This document shows, piece after piece, positions 52,334 to 63,278 of a stretch of DNA of 64,000 bases. The stretch's first letter is position 1. Each line of letters starts with the position of its first letter. This DNA comes from Xenoacremonium recifei (Eukaryota; Ascomycota; Sordariomycetes; Hypocreales; Nectriaceae). A program made the translations under genes and the position numbers. The stretch spans positions 1 through 64,000 of the forward strand of contig WOFQ01000075.1 in assembly GCA_012184525.1 (NCBI GenBank), given 5' to 3'. The notes under the pieces were generated by a model. The model did not search any database, had not been told where the DNA came from, and saw nothing but the letters and a program-made list of their open reading frames with translations.

Positions 52334-53572
52334 CGTGTGATTTGCGTAAAGGGGACGGGGCGGCGAGCTCGGGATGGCAGGCGTTCCCGCCCAGGCGACG
52401 GCCGTGAATGCGGGCGCAAGGCCGAGAGGAAGTTATCTCGAGTTTCGGGCGACGAGGGACGATCGGACCGGACTGTCGGGGTCTTCTGCGACAGACATGG
52501 GGAGGGGCGGCAAAAGTTTCGTCGAGATGTTTTGGCTGTCTCGGGATGTTGATCCAAACAGCAGCAGCGGAACGGCCGGAGATAGCAGTCGGCGAGGTGG
52601 TGCGGTTCGAAGGCGACAAAGAGACGGACGCGCCCGACAGAGAGGACAGGGCTAGGATCAGATAATCGAGGACGAGGGTCGCGGAAACCGGCTCGAGATT
52701 CTTATCCGGGCTGATTGATCTGAGTTTTGTGTTTTGGCCTCTTCAACCTGACGTAGGTGACAGTTCGGGCTTCGGAATAGTGTAGCGCCCGGAGCGGTAG
52801 CCATACGAGATCGGCGCGCCGATTTAACGTTAAGGTTGGGTGGGCTGGCGCAACTTTGGCTGCAGTCGGACGAAGCGAAGCCGCCCAGCCGATGGATTGC
52901 CAGGGGGAACGCGCAGGGTTGCGTTGCTGGTGATAAGTTGGGATGCAGAAGAAGAGATGAATGGAGATGGAGATGGAGATGGAGATGCTTGCTATCTCTG
53001 CCCAAAGTCCTCTTTCCCGTCTGGCGCAAAACAGCTCAATGCCTCGTTCCTTCCATCCAATTTGGCTGCGCGCGCGGGAAACCGGCAGGCGCGCTTGTGG
53101 TGCCACCACCATCTCCTTCCTTGAATACGCTGGATCGCTCCGGCCGCTGCCCCACCGGGAGATTGAGTGATTGACGGGTGCGATAAGTTGATAACATCGA
53201 TAAGTTGATAACATCCTGTCCTCTCTTTTCTCTCGGTCTTTATCTCCCCGAAACTGTTTCACAATTTCAGATCTCTTCCCATCACTCACCTTATTCTTCT
53301 GCGCATCCAGGATTTTAATATGCATATGCCTTGACAGACACTCTCTTGCTCCCAGCCCGACCCAACCGAGCTATCAACCTTATCCGCCCACCACCATCTA
53401 GACCGTTTGCGTAGCGCCCAGAAAGCCAGTTTCATTTCGATTCCCAGCCTCCAAAATCGATCGCGGGGTTATTAGCATGAGAATCATCCCACCGCCTTTT
53501 CGCTCCCCAACCTCGCTTTCTTCACACCTTTTCTCGTCGGTTGCCATCCATTGGTCTAAAATTTGTCACGAG
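52334..53572. other. Promoter side of the TRP-like gene, no other gene
   Basis: GC-rich to about 52830, then mixed. Visible simple repeats: GGAGAT units at 52965-52985 and duplicated GATAAGTTGATAACATC at 53182-53214. No gene supported. Confidence 0.5.
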
Positions 53573-53728
53573 TCAAAATTTAGAGGCCGCCGTGTGAGCA
53601 TGCCCTGTTTTATCGATCCCCACGTGTGAGGCGTCAATCAAAGTATCTACCTGCCACAGGCCTACTTTACCGACAGGCCTTAGGTAAGCCTGCCCCCGGG
53701 GCATCGCACCGTGAAACTGCTGCTTCAC

Positions 53729-54009
53729 CTTCTCCAGGTCTGCCCTCACTTGCCTCTCGATTTCTGCTAATGCATGCATTCTCATGTCCACCATGGATCG
53801 ATCCTCCATCGCTAGGAACGAGGGGATTCCCTGTCAATAAATATATTCTTATATCCACTATGGATCGAGCCGCTGCCGCTTAGACAGGGAGAGGCTCAGC
53901 AAGATAGGGAATCCCCTCGTTCCTAGCGATAGAGGATCGATCCATGGTGGATATGGGGATGTATTCATTGGCAGAAATCGAGAAGTAAATAAGGGCAGAC
54001 CTGGAGAAG
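53729..54009. repeat. Inverted repeat with 104-bp arms
   Basis: The arms 53729-53832 and 53906-54009 are inverted copies with about 93 of 104 positions identical; nearly all differences are transitions. Each arm encodes, reading outward from the centre, a peptide with EDRSMVDM...LAEIE..(R)ADLEK, so it stems from coding sequence. A third partial copy (TCCACTATGGATCG) lies in the 73-nt centre. On the left the coding frame continues to about 53600 (GKVGLWQVDTLIDAS). The origin could be a transposon gene; I cannot name it. Confidence 0.75.
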
Positions 54010-54198
54010 GACAACAGCGAATGGGTCCCGATTGGGGATAGCGCTAATTGCTGCAAGCGCATACGAACCAATTAGGTGGTCGCACCACGTGACATCAATC
54101 AATCGATCAATCATAAACCAGGAATCCCCGCTCACGACTCATCTTCCGGGACAATCTTTTTCGTCCTTGAAAGTGCGCAATCGCAGGAGATCTCTCTA

Positions 54199-56441
54199 AT
54201 GAGTCCGTACATACGCTGTTGCTTCCTCTGCGGATACAGTATCGGCGACCATGAAGGGCCGGACTCTTCTTGGGTGGATTTGTTTCGCATCCGTGAGGTC
54301 TCATGAGACCCCTCTCTTGACAATGCTAACCGAAAGCCAGTTTATTCGATTGAAGACCAAATTGCAGTAACGGGTGTTGGATTTGTTGAAGATCCCGGTG
54401 CTGTTCACCTGGTAGCTCCTCTTGACTTCGAGGCACGCTGGGACACCTCGGAATCCAGTGTCCCAATCGGAATCATTCGCCAGAGGCCAGTCAATGGACG
54501 ATATGGCTTTCCCCTCCATGAAGCTTGTTGGTCACTTCTGGAGCAGGCCCATTCTCCGGAACCGATCCCCCAGCGACGTCTATTTGAAGTCTGCCGCTCA
54601 CTACCATTTTCGGCTCGATTGGATTGCCTTACGTGGGATCACGATTTCGGGGGACTCATATCAGTGGACGACGACTCCTATCCTTGGGAGGACCTCTTTA
54701 TCGATCAAGAGCTCGATTTCGCGAGCTCTGACCCCTACCTTGTGCCAGAAATCCAACAGCTCCCTCACGAAACTCCTACACGGCTACAGGCCTCCAAAAC
54801 ACCAACAGAGGGGGCTGCCATCTTTGCCGACATTCCGCTGGAAATCATTACTTCCATTTCACTATATCTGCCTACAAATGACTATCTCAATGCTCGTCTA
54901 GCTTTACGATCATTCTATCCCGTCTTCTATACCCAGCAGTTCTAGGCCTCCAGATTCTTGCCTAACGGCGATCGTTCCTGGATTTTCGAGTCTCAAAATT
55001 GGGAAATAGGGTGCGATTGGCTATGGATATATCGCCGCACAGCTAAGGGCTCACCTGGGATGAAAAACCGTGAGCGAGTGTGGCGAGTAATCGAAAACAT
55101 CAAGGGAATGCTTTGCTTGGAGTGGATCGAGCCCCTGTTATATTCCATTGCCGATGTGGCTAACAAGAATTGGCTGAAAGCGGCCGGAGACGTACGGCCT
55201 GAGACAGACGAGCCATACCAGGGCTTTGGCGGAGGTTGCCGTCAATTTTATGAGAGGCACGTGTGCATCCCTCCACATCAGCTCTCACATTTAGCATTCT
55301 CTCTTATTCAACCAGGGAGTATTACATATATCACGGGGATGAGGTTCATTTTAAGCAATGGTGAATCTGTTCATCTGGGATACATGGCAAATGAGGAACG
55401 CAAGCTAGATATTACATGTCTGACTGGATTTCGCTTGGCTGTTGGATCAAGAGGTATACAAGGTATCCAGTGTATTCTCGATAGTGATCGGGAATCACCG
55501 TGGGTTGGATGTCCAGATAACGCTCCAAGGACAGAGCGTCTTTCATTTGCTGGGCCTATAACAGATATTAAAGCTGGATTCGATGTAAGTTCGTTTCTCA
55601 ATTGTAATTCGCTGCTAACAGCATAGGGATATAAAATGGTTAGCCTGACAACTAACAGCCGAACCCCCCCGGATGGTAATAATCTGCGCGGTTCGGCATT
55701 CTGGTATCCTCGAGTCCCCGAGACAAGCCTATCTCTGAACGAAGGCAGTTTTACTGCAAGGGAGAATGCCATGACTAGATACGAGCCCATCTGTTGGACA
55801 ATGTTCGGAGGGCCAGCAGGCATATATCTCGGAAACTTAACGGGGATCTCGGTTACTACCCCAAGGACTATGGAGTTCCACTATAACAGCACAGATGTCC
55901 CCCTAGAATGCCGCACATTAGGGAGATGCACCCCTTCCGATTACGCCAAAACCATGCACTTCAAGGTTGATGGCCCCGGTGGAGAGGTTATCGATTCTTT
56001 GACGGTTTGCATTCGCCAATATCTCTACGATGTGCAATATCTCCACGATGTGAAGTGGTACTGTAAGCCAGGAGTCTTGCAGTCATTCATAGCATGTTCT
56101 CTCTCTACATCCTGGGCTTACTCTGTCTAACACGAGTTAGGTTTCGACTAATCGTGGGCGTTCATATGACTTCGCCTTCAGGCTGCGGAAAGGGATGGTC
56201 CCCGTCCTTACCGTCCTTACCGTTTGGTTGAGAAGACTATAACGTTAGTTGAAGGGTCCCCGATACATGGGCTTTATTGGACTCAGGTATGCGCTTAAAC
56301 TACGCTGAGATTGTCTTCACTAATCGTTACCAGCATGAGAACAGAATCATGGCGCTGGGGGCGATTTCGGAAACGGGTCAAGGACGTCGGCGGAATAAAA
56401 GACGCAAGTGCAGAGATAAAGTAGCAGATACGGCAAGATAG
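54199..56441 (+). pseudogene. Fungal F-box protein gene with a nonsense mutation
   Basis: Exons 54199-54292 and 54341-55584 (GTGAGG...GCCAG intron) and from 55627 onward (GTAAGT...CATAG intron) fit in frame. The protein opens MSPYIRCCFLCGYSIGD, then YSIEDQIAVTGVGF, RYGFPLHEACWSLLEQ and, near residue 220, an F-box IFADIPLEIITSISLYLP. The frame then meets TAG at 54943-54945, between FYTQQF and ASRFLPNGDRSWIFE, where the family normally has Trp. After it another 215 codons are open to 55584. The 3' part is also damaged: after about 56085 the continuation (VSTNRGRSYDFAF near 56150, LGAISETGQG near 56360) needs further splicing or shifts. An intact gene would recruit substrates to an SCF ubiquitin ligase. 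Confidence 0.8.
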
Positions 56442-56506
56442 AGTAATGACAGTTCCATCAACCAAACTGTCCCCGACAAGTATGATGCTCCCCTATTTTC
56501 CCTTCG

Positions 56507-57145
56507 TTAAGATGTGAGCTCGACAAGTTCCTCGAGGAGGGTGTGCATCCAGTATTCGTCATTTTTGAAATGCAATGGCTGTCCGTTATAATCCATATAG
56601 CCAGAACTGAAGTTGGACAATGTGGTCATATCCGAATCGAGCGTGTAATACCGAGAGTAATGCCCCACGGTGACGATACCATACATAGGCGATTCCGATT
56701 CTTCGTTCGCAACACGCGCTTGTTCCATGTACTTGTTGAGTTGCATCATTGCCTTAGACCACACAGCGCTAGAGCCCTCATCTCTAACACGCTTGTTTCG
56801 GACCAGGATAATCTTTCTCGGGACGCCATTATGAACATATCGGATGGCGAAATCAGCTTTTTTATTGGACTTCCTATCCGGGTTCGCCTGGGCCTCGATC
56901 GCGTAGTTATTTTCAACTCTGAAGTAGAGTTGCAGGATGTTGTTCCATATAGCATCGACAGCATTCTCCAATGAATTCTTTTTAAGCTCCTTATACAAAG
57001 AATTAATGGAGGGCCATCTCATGTACTTCCATGCCAATTAGCTTGAGAATAACTCATGAATCGCTTCTGACGAACTTACGCCCCAATCCTTGGCGTCATC
57101 CTCGGCCTTAGCCTTGCCTTTGCCCTTATCGTTGCGCTTAGGCAT
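56507..57145 (-). CDS. PD-(D/E)XK-nuclease-like fungal protein, atypical active site
   Basis: The main exon (about 57026-56507) encodes NSLENAVDAIWNNILQLYFR, then KKADFAIRYVHNGVPRKIIL followed by VRNKRVRDE, and HYSRYYTLDSD. The order (helix, Asp in ADFAI, then a strand ending in x-x-K) fits small fungal proteins with a PD-(D/E)XK fold whose usual core is ILVExKR; here the acidic residue is Arg. A likely first exon 57145-57079 encodes MPKRNDKGKGKAKAEDDAKD, with a GTAAGT donor, but its phase does not match the best acceptor (GGAAG at 57027), so the join is unsettled; translation from ATG 57023 is an alternative. It lies 65 nt from the end of the F-box pseudogene, tail to tail. Confidence 0.5.
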
Positions 57146-60100
57146 TTCCTTATGTAGCTGAAGGACTCAGGAAGCCCTTGCTCCCTTCGTGATTAGACCG
57201 GCCGCCTTTAGGGCCCCTCGCCTCAAATGCAGCGCGGAGGGGGGATGGCCAGTGGAGGGACAACCGCAGATTCGAATAACAGAACAAAACAAGAGAATTA
57301 CTCTCAATTAGAGGACACTGGAAGACGGGAGACACTGGAAGACGGGACGGTAAGACAGCGTCGCTGTGGAGGGGCACTGCCGCGTGGGAACAGGGAACAG
57401 AGATGAAAGAGTCAGCAGGCTGCATGGAGGCACGAGACACGTATCTCGGTGTGAGGCTAGGCTTTCATTGGTTATCGGCCTGTCACCCGCCACACGACGC
57501 ACGCCACATTCGCAGGCGTTTCAGACTTAATCTCCAGGGAGGTCTGGCTGGACATACCAAAATGAATGAATCGCCAGCCGCACCTCGTAGCCGCATCAAT
57601 TAGACATTCAAGTGGGCATTCTTCTGTGATGCACGACAGGAACTCAATCTACTGCTTCCACTGCAGACTTTTCTGGCTGGCATGGGTAACAGGCGCGTCA
57701 CATTGCTATCCCGCGGGCGGCTTGCGATCATTGAAGGCCTGTTCTTCTCCCCACACGTACTGGCAGCCAACCAGTGCGAAGGCACAGAAGTGCACTTTTA
57801 ATTACCACCAAACAGCAGACCAAGCATTAGAGAATGGCCCCCAACGCTCACGGGAGCACTTGGCCCTGCTGGATCCCACCCCAGCCAGGATGGACATCTA
57901 GTGTCCACGGATGATCTCCGACACCCTGCACCAACAACTGCCCCAGGAGTCTTCTTCGCTGACCAGACATTGGGTTGGGAATGCCCCGCCACGTGTCCAG
58001 CGCTGGCGAGAGGAAGCTCAAGCTCAGGTCCGAGATCTGATAGATCATCGCAGAACGTCTGCAGTCTGCAGGATGACGCATCGGCAAGCAGAAGCCTCGC
58101 AACTCTTCCCTCTACCAAGCTAGCGCCAGTCTCCTATTGATGTTTAGCAAAACACACTATTGATGCCCTCTGTGCTGTTCTTCTGCCGTCTGGAGGGTAG
58201 GGCAAGCCACACGGGGAATCTTAGGGGTGAATGCTCGCTTGCACCCGATGCCCCTGTCGGTCAGCCAGCCAGCCAGTCCCCCAATAACGGGATCCGGCAG
58301 CTCCCAATCTGCAGCAAGGACCACACCCACCGGCCAGGCCTCATTGGTTTGCTTTCTGCCCCCCCGCTGACTTCCAGGGCAGAGAGGCGGCAAAGGACAT
58401 GGGGATTATGGAGCCCAGCCAAGCACCGCTATTGAGGAGCAGACAGAATCCGTGCTCTTGAGTTTTTATCACACTGTGCAGGCCATTTCATCAGGATGCA
58501 GTATCCTTGATGACGCAGGAAGACGGCACGGAACCCAACGGAAGGGTAAGAGAGATGAGTTAGTACGTCGTTGCTCCATAATTCAGATGAAGGTGGCATC
58601 ACATGCCCTCGCGATGCGTTTGCAGCCCGGCGTCCAAGAAACCGTAGAGGACAAACAAACACACCTTGAAACAAGACCCCCTTGTCGCTCTATACAGACT
58701 ATCCGGGAGTGGCTACTGTGAACCGTCCAGCAGGTTGAGTCGCCATCATCCTCCTCTCCCGCTCGTGGTGCCAGTTGTGCCAGGGGCTGCTCAGGGCCAC
58801 TTGTTGCGATTCATTCACTGGAATACAGACTCAGACATGGGATTTCGCAACCCACACAAACTCCGACGCAAGCAGCGTCCGGTAGTCAGGCTCAACGTTG
58901 CTACAGGCAGCCCAGGGGAAGGGAAGAGCCACACGGGACGCTCCCGTCGGCCCAACAGTCCAGACCGGTCTCCAGCCAGTCTCCATCCAATTAGTCCCCG
59001 AAGACGCTAAAGATCCCGTGAGGGAGCTACGGAGGCCTGGTGCGGCGGGAGTGTTCGCTCCAGGAGGGGGAGGGGGAGGGGGAGGGCACGAAGAGGCTCA
59101 GGAGCCAGGCAACCAGGGCCTGTGGGAAAAGTGGAACGAAAGGGGGCCTGGGTTTGGGTTGTCGATCATCTTGCCCAGTGCCGGGATTACAGTTACAGGG
59201 ATCGTCCCGCTGACAGGCGACAGACGTTGGCGTGGGGTGTCTGGTTGAGGTTGCAGGGACCAATTGCAAGCGCCGCGCTTGGAGTGCCGCGAACGTCACC
59301 GTTTGAACGACACTCCTCTCTCCAAGACGCTCCATCCTCGCCTTTTCCGATGAATTCTGCGAGGCAGCCCATCCAGGCTTACGACGCCAGAGAGAGAGGG
59401 CACTGGAGGAGCAGGACTCAGCGGGGGGCCTGTGCCGGCCTCTTTCAAACGCTCGGCCGCAAGTGCCGCAGCATCCCGACGGCGTGTCCATGCCGACTGC
59501 ATGAGAAGATTGCGGCCCTCAACGACATGCGGTACTGACTGATTGGTTCGGCAAGGTTGCTATCTACCCGGACCAGTGTCCCAGTGTCCTCACAGCGCAA
59601 TCTACCCTGCGGTCACAAGTCCGAGCTGGGAAAGCCACACTCCCTGTGCAAGGCGTCTACCAGACACGGTACAGTTCGCGTCGCGATGGTGTTCTGGCCG
59701 AGATGGATTGACGGAAGGATGAGACGACTCCGGCAAAGTTTACCAAGACTGAGATGTCGTTTACCTCAAATCTCGGTTATGCTCCTGTGTCAAGACAGAA
59801 CAGGAGTGCCGGCAGTCCATCCGCGTAGACAGGCCAAGGGGGAAGCAGAGTCCCAGAGGCATTCCTGGCGCGACGTCTTTCAGAGCTCGCCCGCTCTGCG
59901 CCGCCCCGACGCAACGCTACGACGGGGAAAACAGCGGAGTCCGCTCCATAGTAGCCATTCAGTTGGGACATGTCGGCCTGGTTGATTGGAGCTGGTGACC
60001 TCCCTGGTGGTCTCCTGGAGCAGGGCTGCGTCTCGCACAGACGCCATATGGGTTCGTGATGGCCTCTAGCGCCTGGATGGGGTTCTTGAATCCGATGATG

Positions 60101-60306
60101 CGACGAACGGCCTGCTAGTCTGCTGGTGGAATTTGAGATCATAAAACGCCGCGACTCTTCCTGCCTCAATCTCTTCATCTCTGTCATCTTGAAAACTTCT
60201 TGTGCTTCGTCTTGTGCAGCAGAATCGATCCTCCATCTTCTCAATTACCCTTCGATTTCGTTACTGAAAGCGTCAACTGTTGCCTCCTTCTCCCGCACGA
60301 TACCAC
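57146..60306. other. Long intergenic region
   Basis: More than 3 kb with many short frames on both strands and no motif I can recognise. It contains a G-rich tract (59063-59087, AGGGGG repeated) able to form a G-quadruplex. 60130-60300 is the probable leader region of the gene at 60392. Confidence 0.45.
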
Positions 60307-60386
60307 AAAACAACCATCACAGAAAACAACCATCACAGAAAACAACCATCACAGAAAACAACCATCACAAAAAACAACCATCACAG
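60307..60386 (+). repeat. Five tandem 16-nt units directly before a start codon
   Basis: The unit AAAACAACCATCACAG repeats at 60307, 60323, 60339, 60355 (last base A) and 60371; a sixth partial unit AAAAC leads straight into ATG at 60392. It lies in the presumed 5' untranslated region. Confidence 0.9.
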
Positions 60387-60391
60387 AAAAC

Positions 60392-60853
60392 ATGGTTACT
60401 GGACTGGAGGCCGTTCCCGTTGCTGCCATCGCCAACGGCACCAAAGAGACCGTCAAGTTCGGTCTAGAGCTATACGCGGCCCCCGAGGACTCTCGCATCC
60501 TGGAGTGCATCGCTACGCAGATTGACCTCGATATCACGCATGCGGTCGACTGTTTGATTGCATTCGGCCCTTATTTGGAAACTCACAAAAGTATGAGTAT
60601 CTGGGTTTCCGAAGTGATCAAGAAAACGAGGGTCTTGCTGGCAGAGTACCGAGAGAACCTCGTTCATCCCGACATCGACGGAGGAGTGGGGGTGATCGAT
60701 AGGGGCAAGTTCGCTCTGAGCCACCACGCAAAGCTCTTGCAGATCAAGGAGGTTCTCCAATTCTCGCACCAGTCACTGATGCACGCGACATCCACCCTGT
60801 ATCAGGTGGCCGCTGCTGGAGGCCACTTTCTCCCCCCCCAAACCGAGGCATGA
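60392..60853 (+). CDS. Small all-helical protein, possibly related to HeLo-like/NLR-partner domains
   Basis: ATG 60392, 153 aa, no intron. The sequence is helical: KETVKFGLELYAAPEDSRIL, DLDITHAVDCLIAFGPYLE, SIWVSEVIKKTRVLLAEYRE, RGKFALSHHAKLLQIKEVLQ and FSHQSLMHATSTLYQVAA. The order (DL..A...L, W...I..TR..L...RE, then a ..H..L...H.SL segment) resembles small fungal helical proteins and N-terminal domains found in front of NLRs and incompatibility proteins. That link is only a pattern impression. No signal peptide or membrane segment. The preceding tandem repeat lies in its leader. Confidence 0.55.
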   Translation: MVTGLEAVPVAAIANGTKETVKFGLELYAAPEDSRILECIATQIDLDITHAVDCLIAFGPYLETHKSMSIWVSEVIKKTRVLLAEYRENLVHPDIDGGVGVIDRGKFALSHHAKLLQIKEVLQFSHQSLMHATSTLYQVAAAGGHFLPPQTEA

Positions 60854-61510
60854 GGCTCCCAACTTGCGAGGCGCATCGTCCGCCAACTGGTGCTCGACCT
60901 CGCAAGCCCTTGAGCGTGGGAATGGTGCGACGGGGGATATGTGAGGAGGAGTAAGGGAAGTTGTGCTGGGAGGAGTGTGCTAGTGCGAAGGGTACCAAGC
61001 TGCGAGGGATCTCAGGTGGGAAATCTTGGCGGCGTGCGGCGAAGAGGGGGAGGGAGAGGGGGAGGGAGAAGGGGAGGGGGACGGGGAGGGTTGACTTCCA
61101 GGGGCTGGGATTTTCTTTCATTTTTTCGTTCCTTTTCGCGTCGTCCCATCATGTATCATAGTTTAGCGAGCGGAGTAATGAAGCTTTTTGCCCTGAGGCC
61201 ATCTACTGATATGTCCCGTTGGTTTGTTACCTGTGAAGTTGAGTGTGAATCTTGCATGCTGTCAAGAGATGTCCGCGTTGGCCCTATCAAGACAAATGCG
61301 CAAACGCCACACCACACGTCACCAATGTCATCGCATAGAAGCGGCCAAAAGAATGTAATTGATGAGTACTAACTAATAGAGCTGCTTTAAAAGGGATGAA
61401 TCATATCATCAGGCCTGTTTTCAGTGCATGTACCTCGCAGATTCGCCTCCATACTTCTCACTCCCCTTCGCCCCGCCAAAACCCAGTCGCATCCCACCAT
61501 CACACTCCCA
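60854..61510. other. Convergent intergenic region with G-rich tract
   Basis: Contains GGGGGAGGGAGAGGGGGAGG-type sequence at 61044-61090 with at least four G-runs on the plus strand. No gene supported. Confidence 0.5.
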
Positions 61511-62689
61511 CTACTCCCCAACGGTGGCCTGGCCATCCTCAACATGTTCGGAGGGCGCTACTTCGTCTTGCTCCCTTCGCCAATTGGGAAGGTACTCGTA
61601 TACGCCTGCGAACATGTCGACCTTGATCTTCTCAATGACAAGATGGATTCCCGGATGGGTGATGAAGCCAGGTCGTTCTGGAATCCAGTCGTACGTCCAG
61701 TTGGAAGGCTGAGAGAAGAGCACCATGGCATCATTTGCCGCCACCCCGATGAGGTACCTCAACGTTTGGAAGATGTCAGTGTTTGAGTTTTCATGCCAAA
61801 TGCTGACTGCCTTCACTACATCGATTTTCAGTGCATCGAGCACTTCTTCAGCCAATGCCCCGGCCTTCAGAAATCTTGGATCGTCCTCGCAACTAAAGCC
61901 GGAAGTCGTCTCTTCGTAGCGGATGTCAAGCCTTTCGAAGTAGAACGTGCAAGTGATCTCTCGCCAAAGTGCCATCAATACTGAGTCCTTGTAGCCAGGG
62001 TCAAGTTCGCTAACAAAATTGCATAGGTATTGATAGAAGCTTGCTAGCTCAACAGGTAGAAGCGTTTTCTCAATGTCGCAGCTCGGATGCATACGCGCGT
62101 AAAGGACCTGAAAGAGAAAGGATGCGACCGCAGGTGCGCGTGTTTTGCGGTCGGAGATCAACTCTGTCCAAGTTCCACCGTTCACCGGTGCGCCAGCAAG
62201 CCTCACAAGCTGTGCTTCATCCAGAACCGCTTCCACTTCAGCCTTTGATCGACTGGACGACGTGCCAATGAAGGCGCACCGAGCAAAATTAATGACTAGG
62301 TGGGTGCTCGTAAGGGTGTCTTCGACTTGGTAGGGGGTGTAAAAGCCGATTCGACGGTAGCCGGGGATGGGTCGGGGTGGCGGCGCTTGTATGGAGGGTA
62401 CATACGGCCTCGTAGGCGTAGGAGGGACCAGTCCTGGGCGAAAGACCTTCCATGGACGCAGGCGTCTGATCAGTGCCGCCTGAGAATTGGACAAGTTGCT
62501 GTGCGGGGTGAATCTCAGGGACAAAGCAGCAGACCGGGTGAGCCAGACGGCTATCGCATAGACCAAAGAGGCAGCGACAAACCCAATGGCGACACCGATT
62601 CCAATTGACTGAGCAGTGGTTAGCCCTGGATGAGAGCTGGTCGCAGTGCCCGAGGAGCTGGAGACAGCAGTGGCAGTAATGACATCCAT
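61511..62689 (-). CDS. Unrecognised single-pass membrane protein
   Basis: ATG 62689, 392 aa, no intron. A Ser/Thr-rich N-terminus (1-25) without a strong signal peptide is followed by one membrane helix SIGIGVAIGFVAASLVYAIA at about 28-50, then a basic, Pro-rich juxtamembrane segment (PPTPTRPYVPSIQAPPPRP). A cytosolic domain of about 270 residues follows (FARCAFIGTSSSRSKAEVEA; ASFYQYLCNFVSELDPGYKD; RYLIGVAANDAMVLFSQPSN). The layout Ser/Thr-rich ectodomain, one helix, cytosolic domain recalls fungal surface sensors, but I do not recognise the family. Confidence 0.6.
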   Translation of the reverse strand: MDVITATAVSSSSGTATSSHPGLTTAQSIGIGVAIGFVAASLVYAIAVWLTRSAALSLRFTPHSNLSNSQAALIRRLRPWKVFRPGLVPPTPTRPYVPSIQAPPPRPIPGYRRIGFYTPYQVEDTLTSTHLVINFARCAFIGTSSSRSKAEVEAVLDEAQLVRLAGAPVNGGTWTELISDRKTRAPAVASFLFQVLYARMHPSCDIEKTLLPVELASFYQYLCNFVSELDPGYKDSVLMALWREITCTFYFERLDIRYEETTSGFSCEDDPRFLKAGALAEEVLDALKIDVVKAVSIWHENSNTDIFQTLRYLIGVAANDAMVLFSQPSNWTYDWIPERPGFITHPGIHLVIEKIKVDMFAGVYEYLPNWRREQDEVAPSEHVEDGQATVGE

Positions 62690-63278
62690 GTCGGTAGAAA
62701 AGGATGAAGAGGGCTGACTGACAAAGACGAAGCAAGACAGACAGAGAGATGAGATTGTCGGATCAAAGTTGGCATAAATCTGAAGCGGCGGGGCACGACC
62801 ACCTAAATACCACAGAGCCTAGAGACTGTTTCTTTGTCTTTCTTGATGCCAATGCGTCTTGGTGGTACATCAGTGCTTCCCTTTGACAGTTTGCAGCACG
62901 GGACTTACAGCCTAATTAATTAGCCAAGCTGGCCCGCCACTGCATGCTCCACGTCGGGAAAGGGGGAGTGTATCTAACCGTTGCAATTGCACCCGGCATC
63001 TCTCAGCTCAGACCATGCCATGTGGCTGGGGGTTAGATGCCCGGATGATTTCCCCGTCTTCAGCCCAATGGAAATGTCAGGGGTCACGGATGTACATCCA
63101 TCCGTCTGACCTGGTACGCACTGATCCAGGACTCTGTTGGCTTTTCCACATCGCCCTCACCCTTTTCTCTTCTTCATCAGCTCGCGCGTCATCAGCTCGC
63201 GCGCTCTGCCTTCACTTTCCTCCTTCCCCTCTCGATTCTGCTGTCCATTGCTGCTCCCACTTCCAGATACTTGGAAAC
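62690..63278. other. Divergent promoter region
   Basis: Separates two divergently read genes. Contains CTAATTAATTAG palindrome near 62913 and a duplicated CATCAGCTCGCGCG near 63176-63200. No gene. Confidence 0.5.

Noticed and set aside
52702..53325. 207-codon minus-strand frame upstream of the TRP-like gene
   Set aside because: Its HLHLHLH run comes from GGAGAT simple repeats and there is no recognisable domain.
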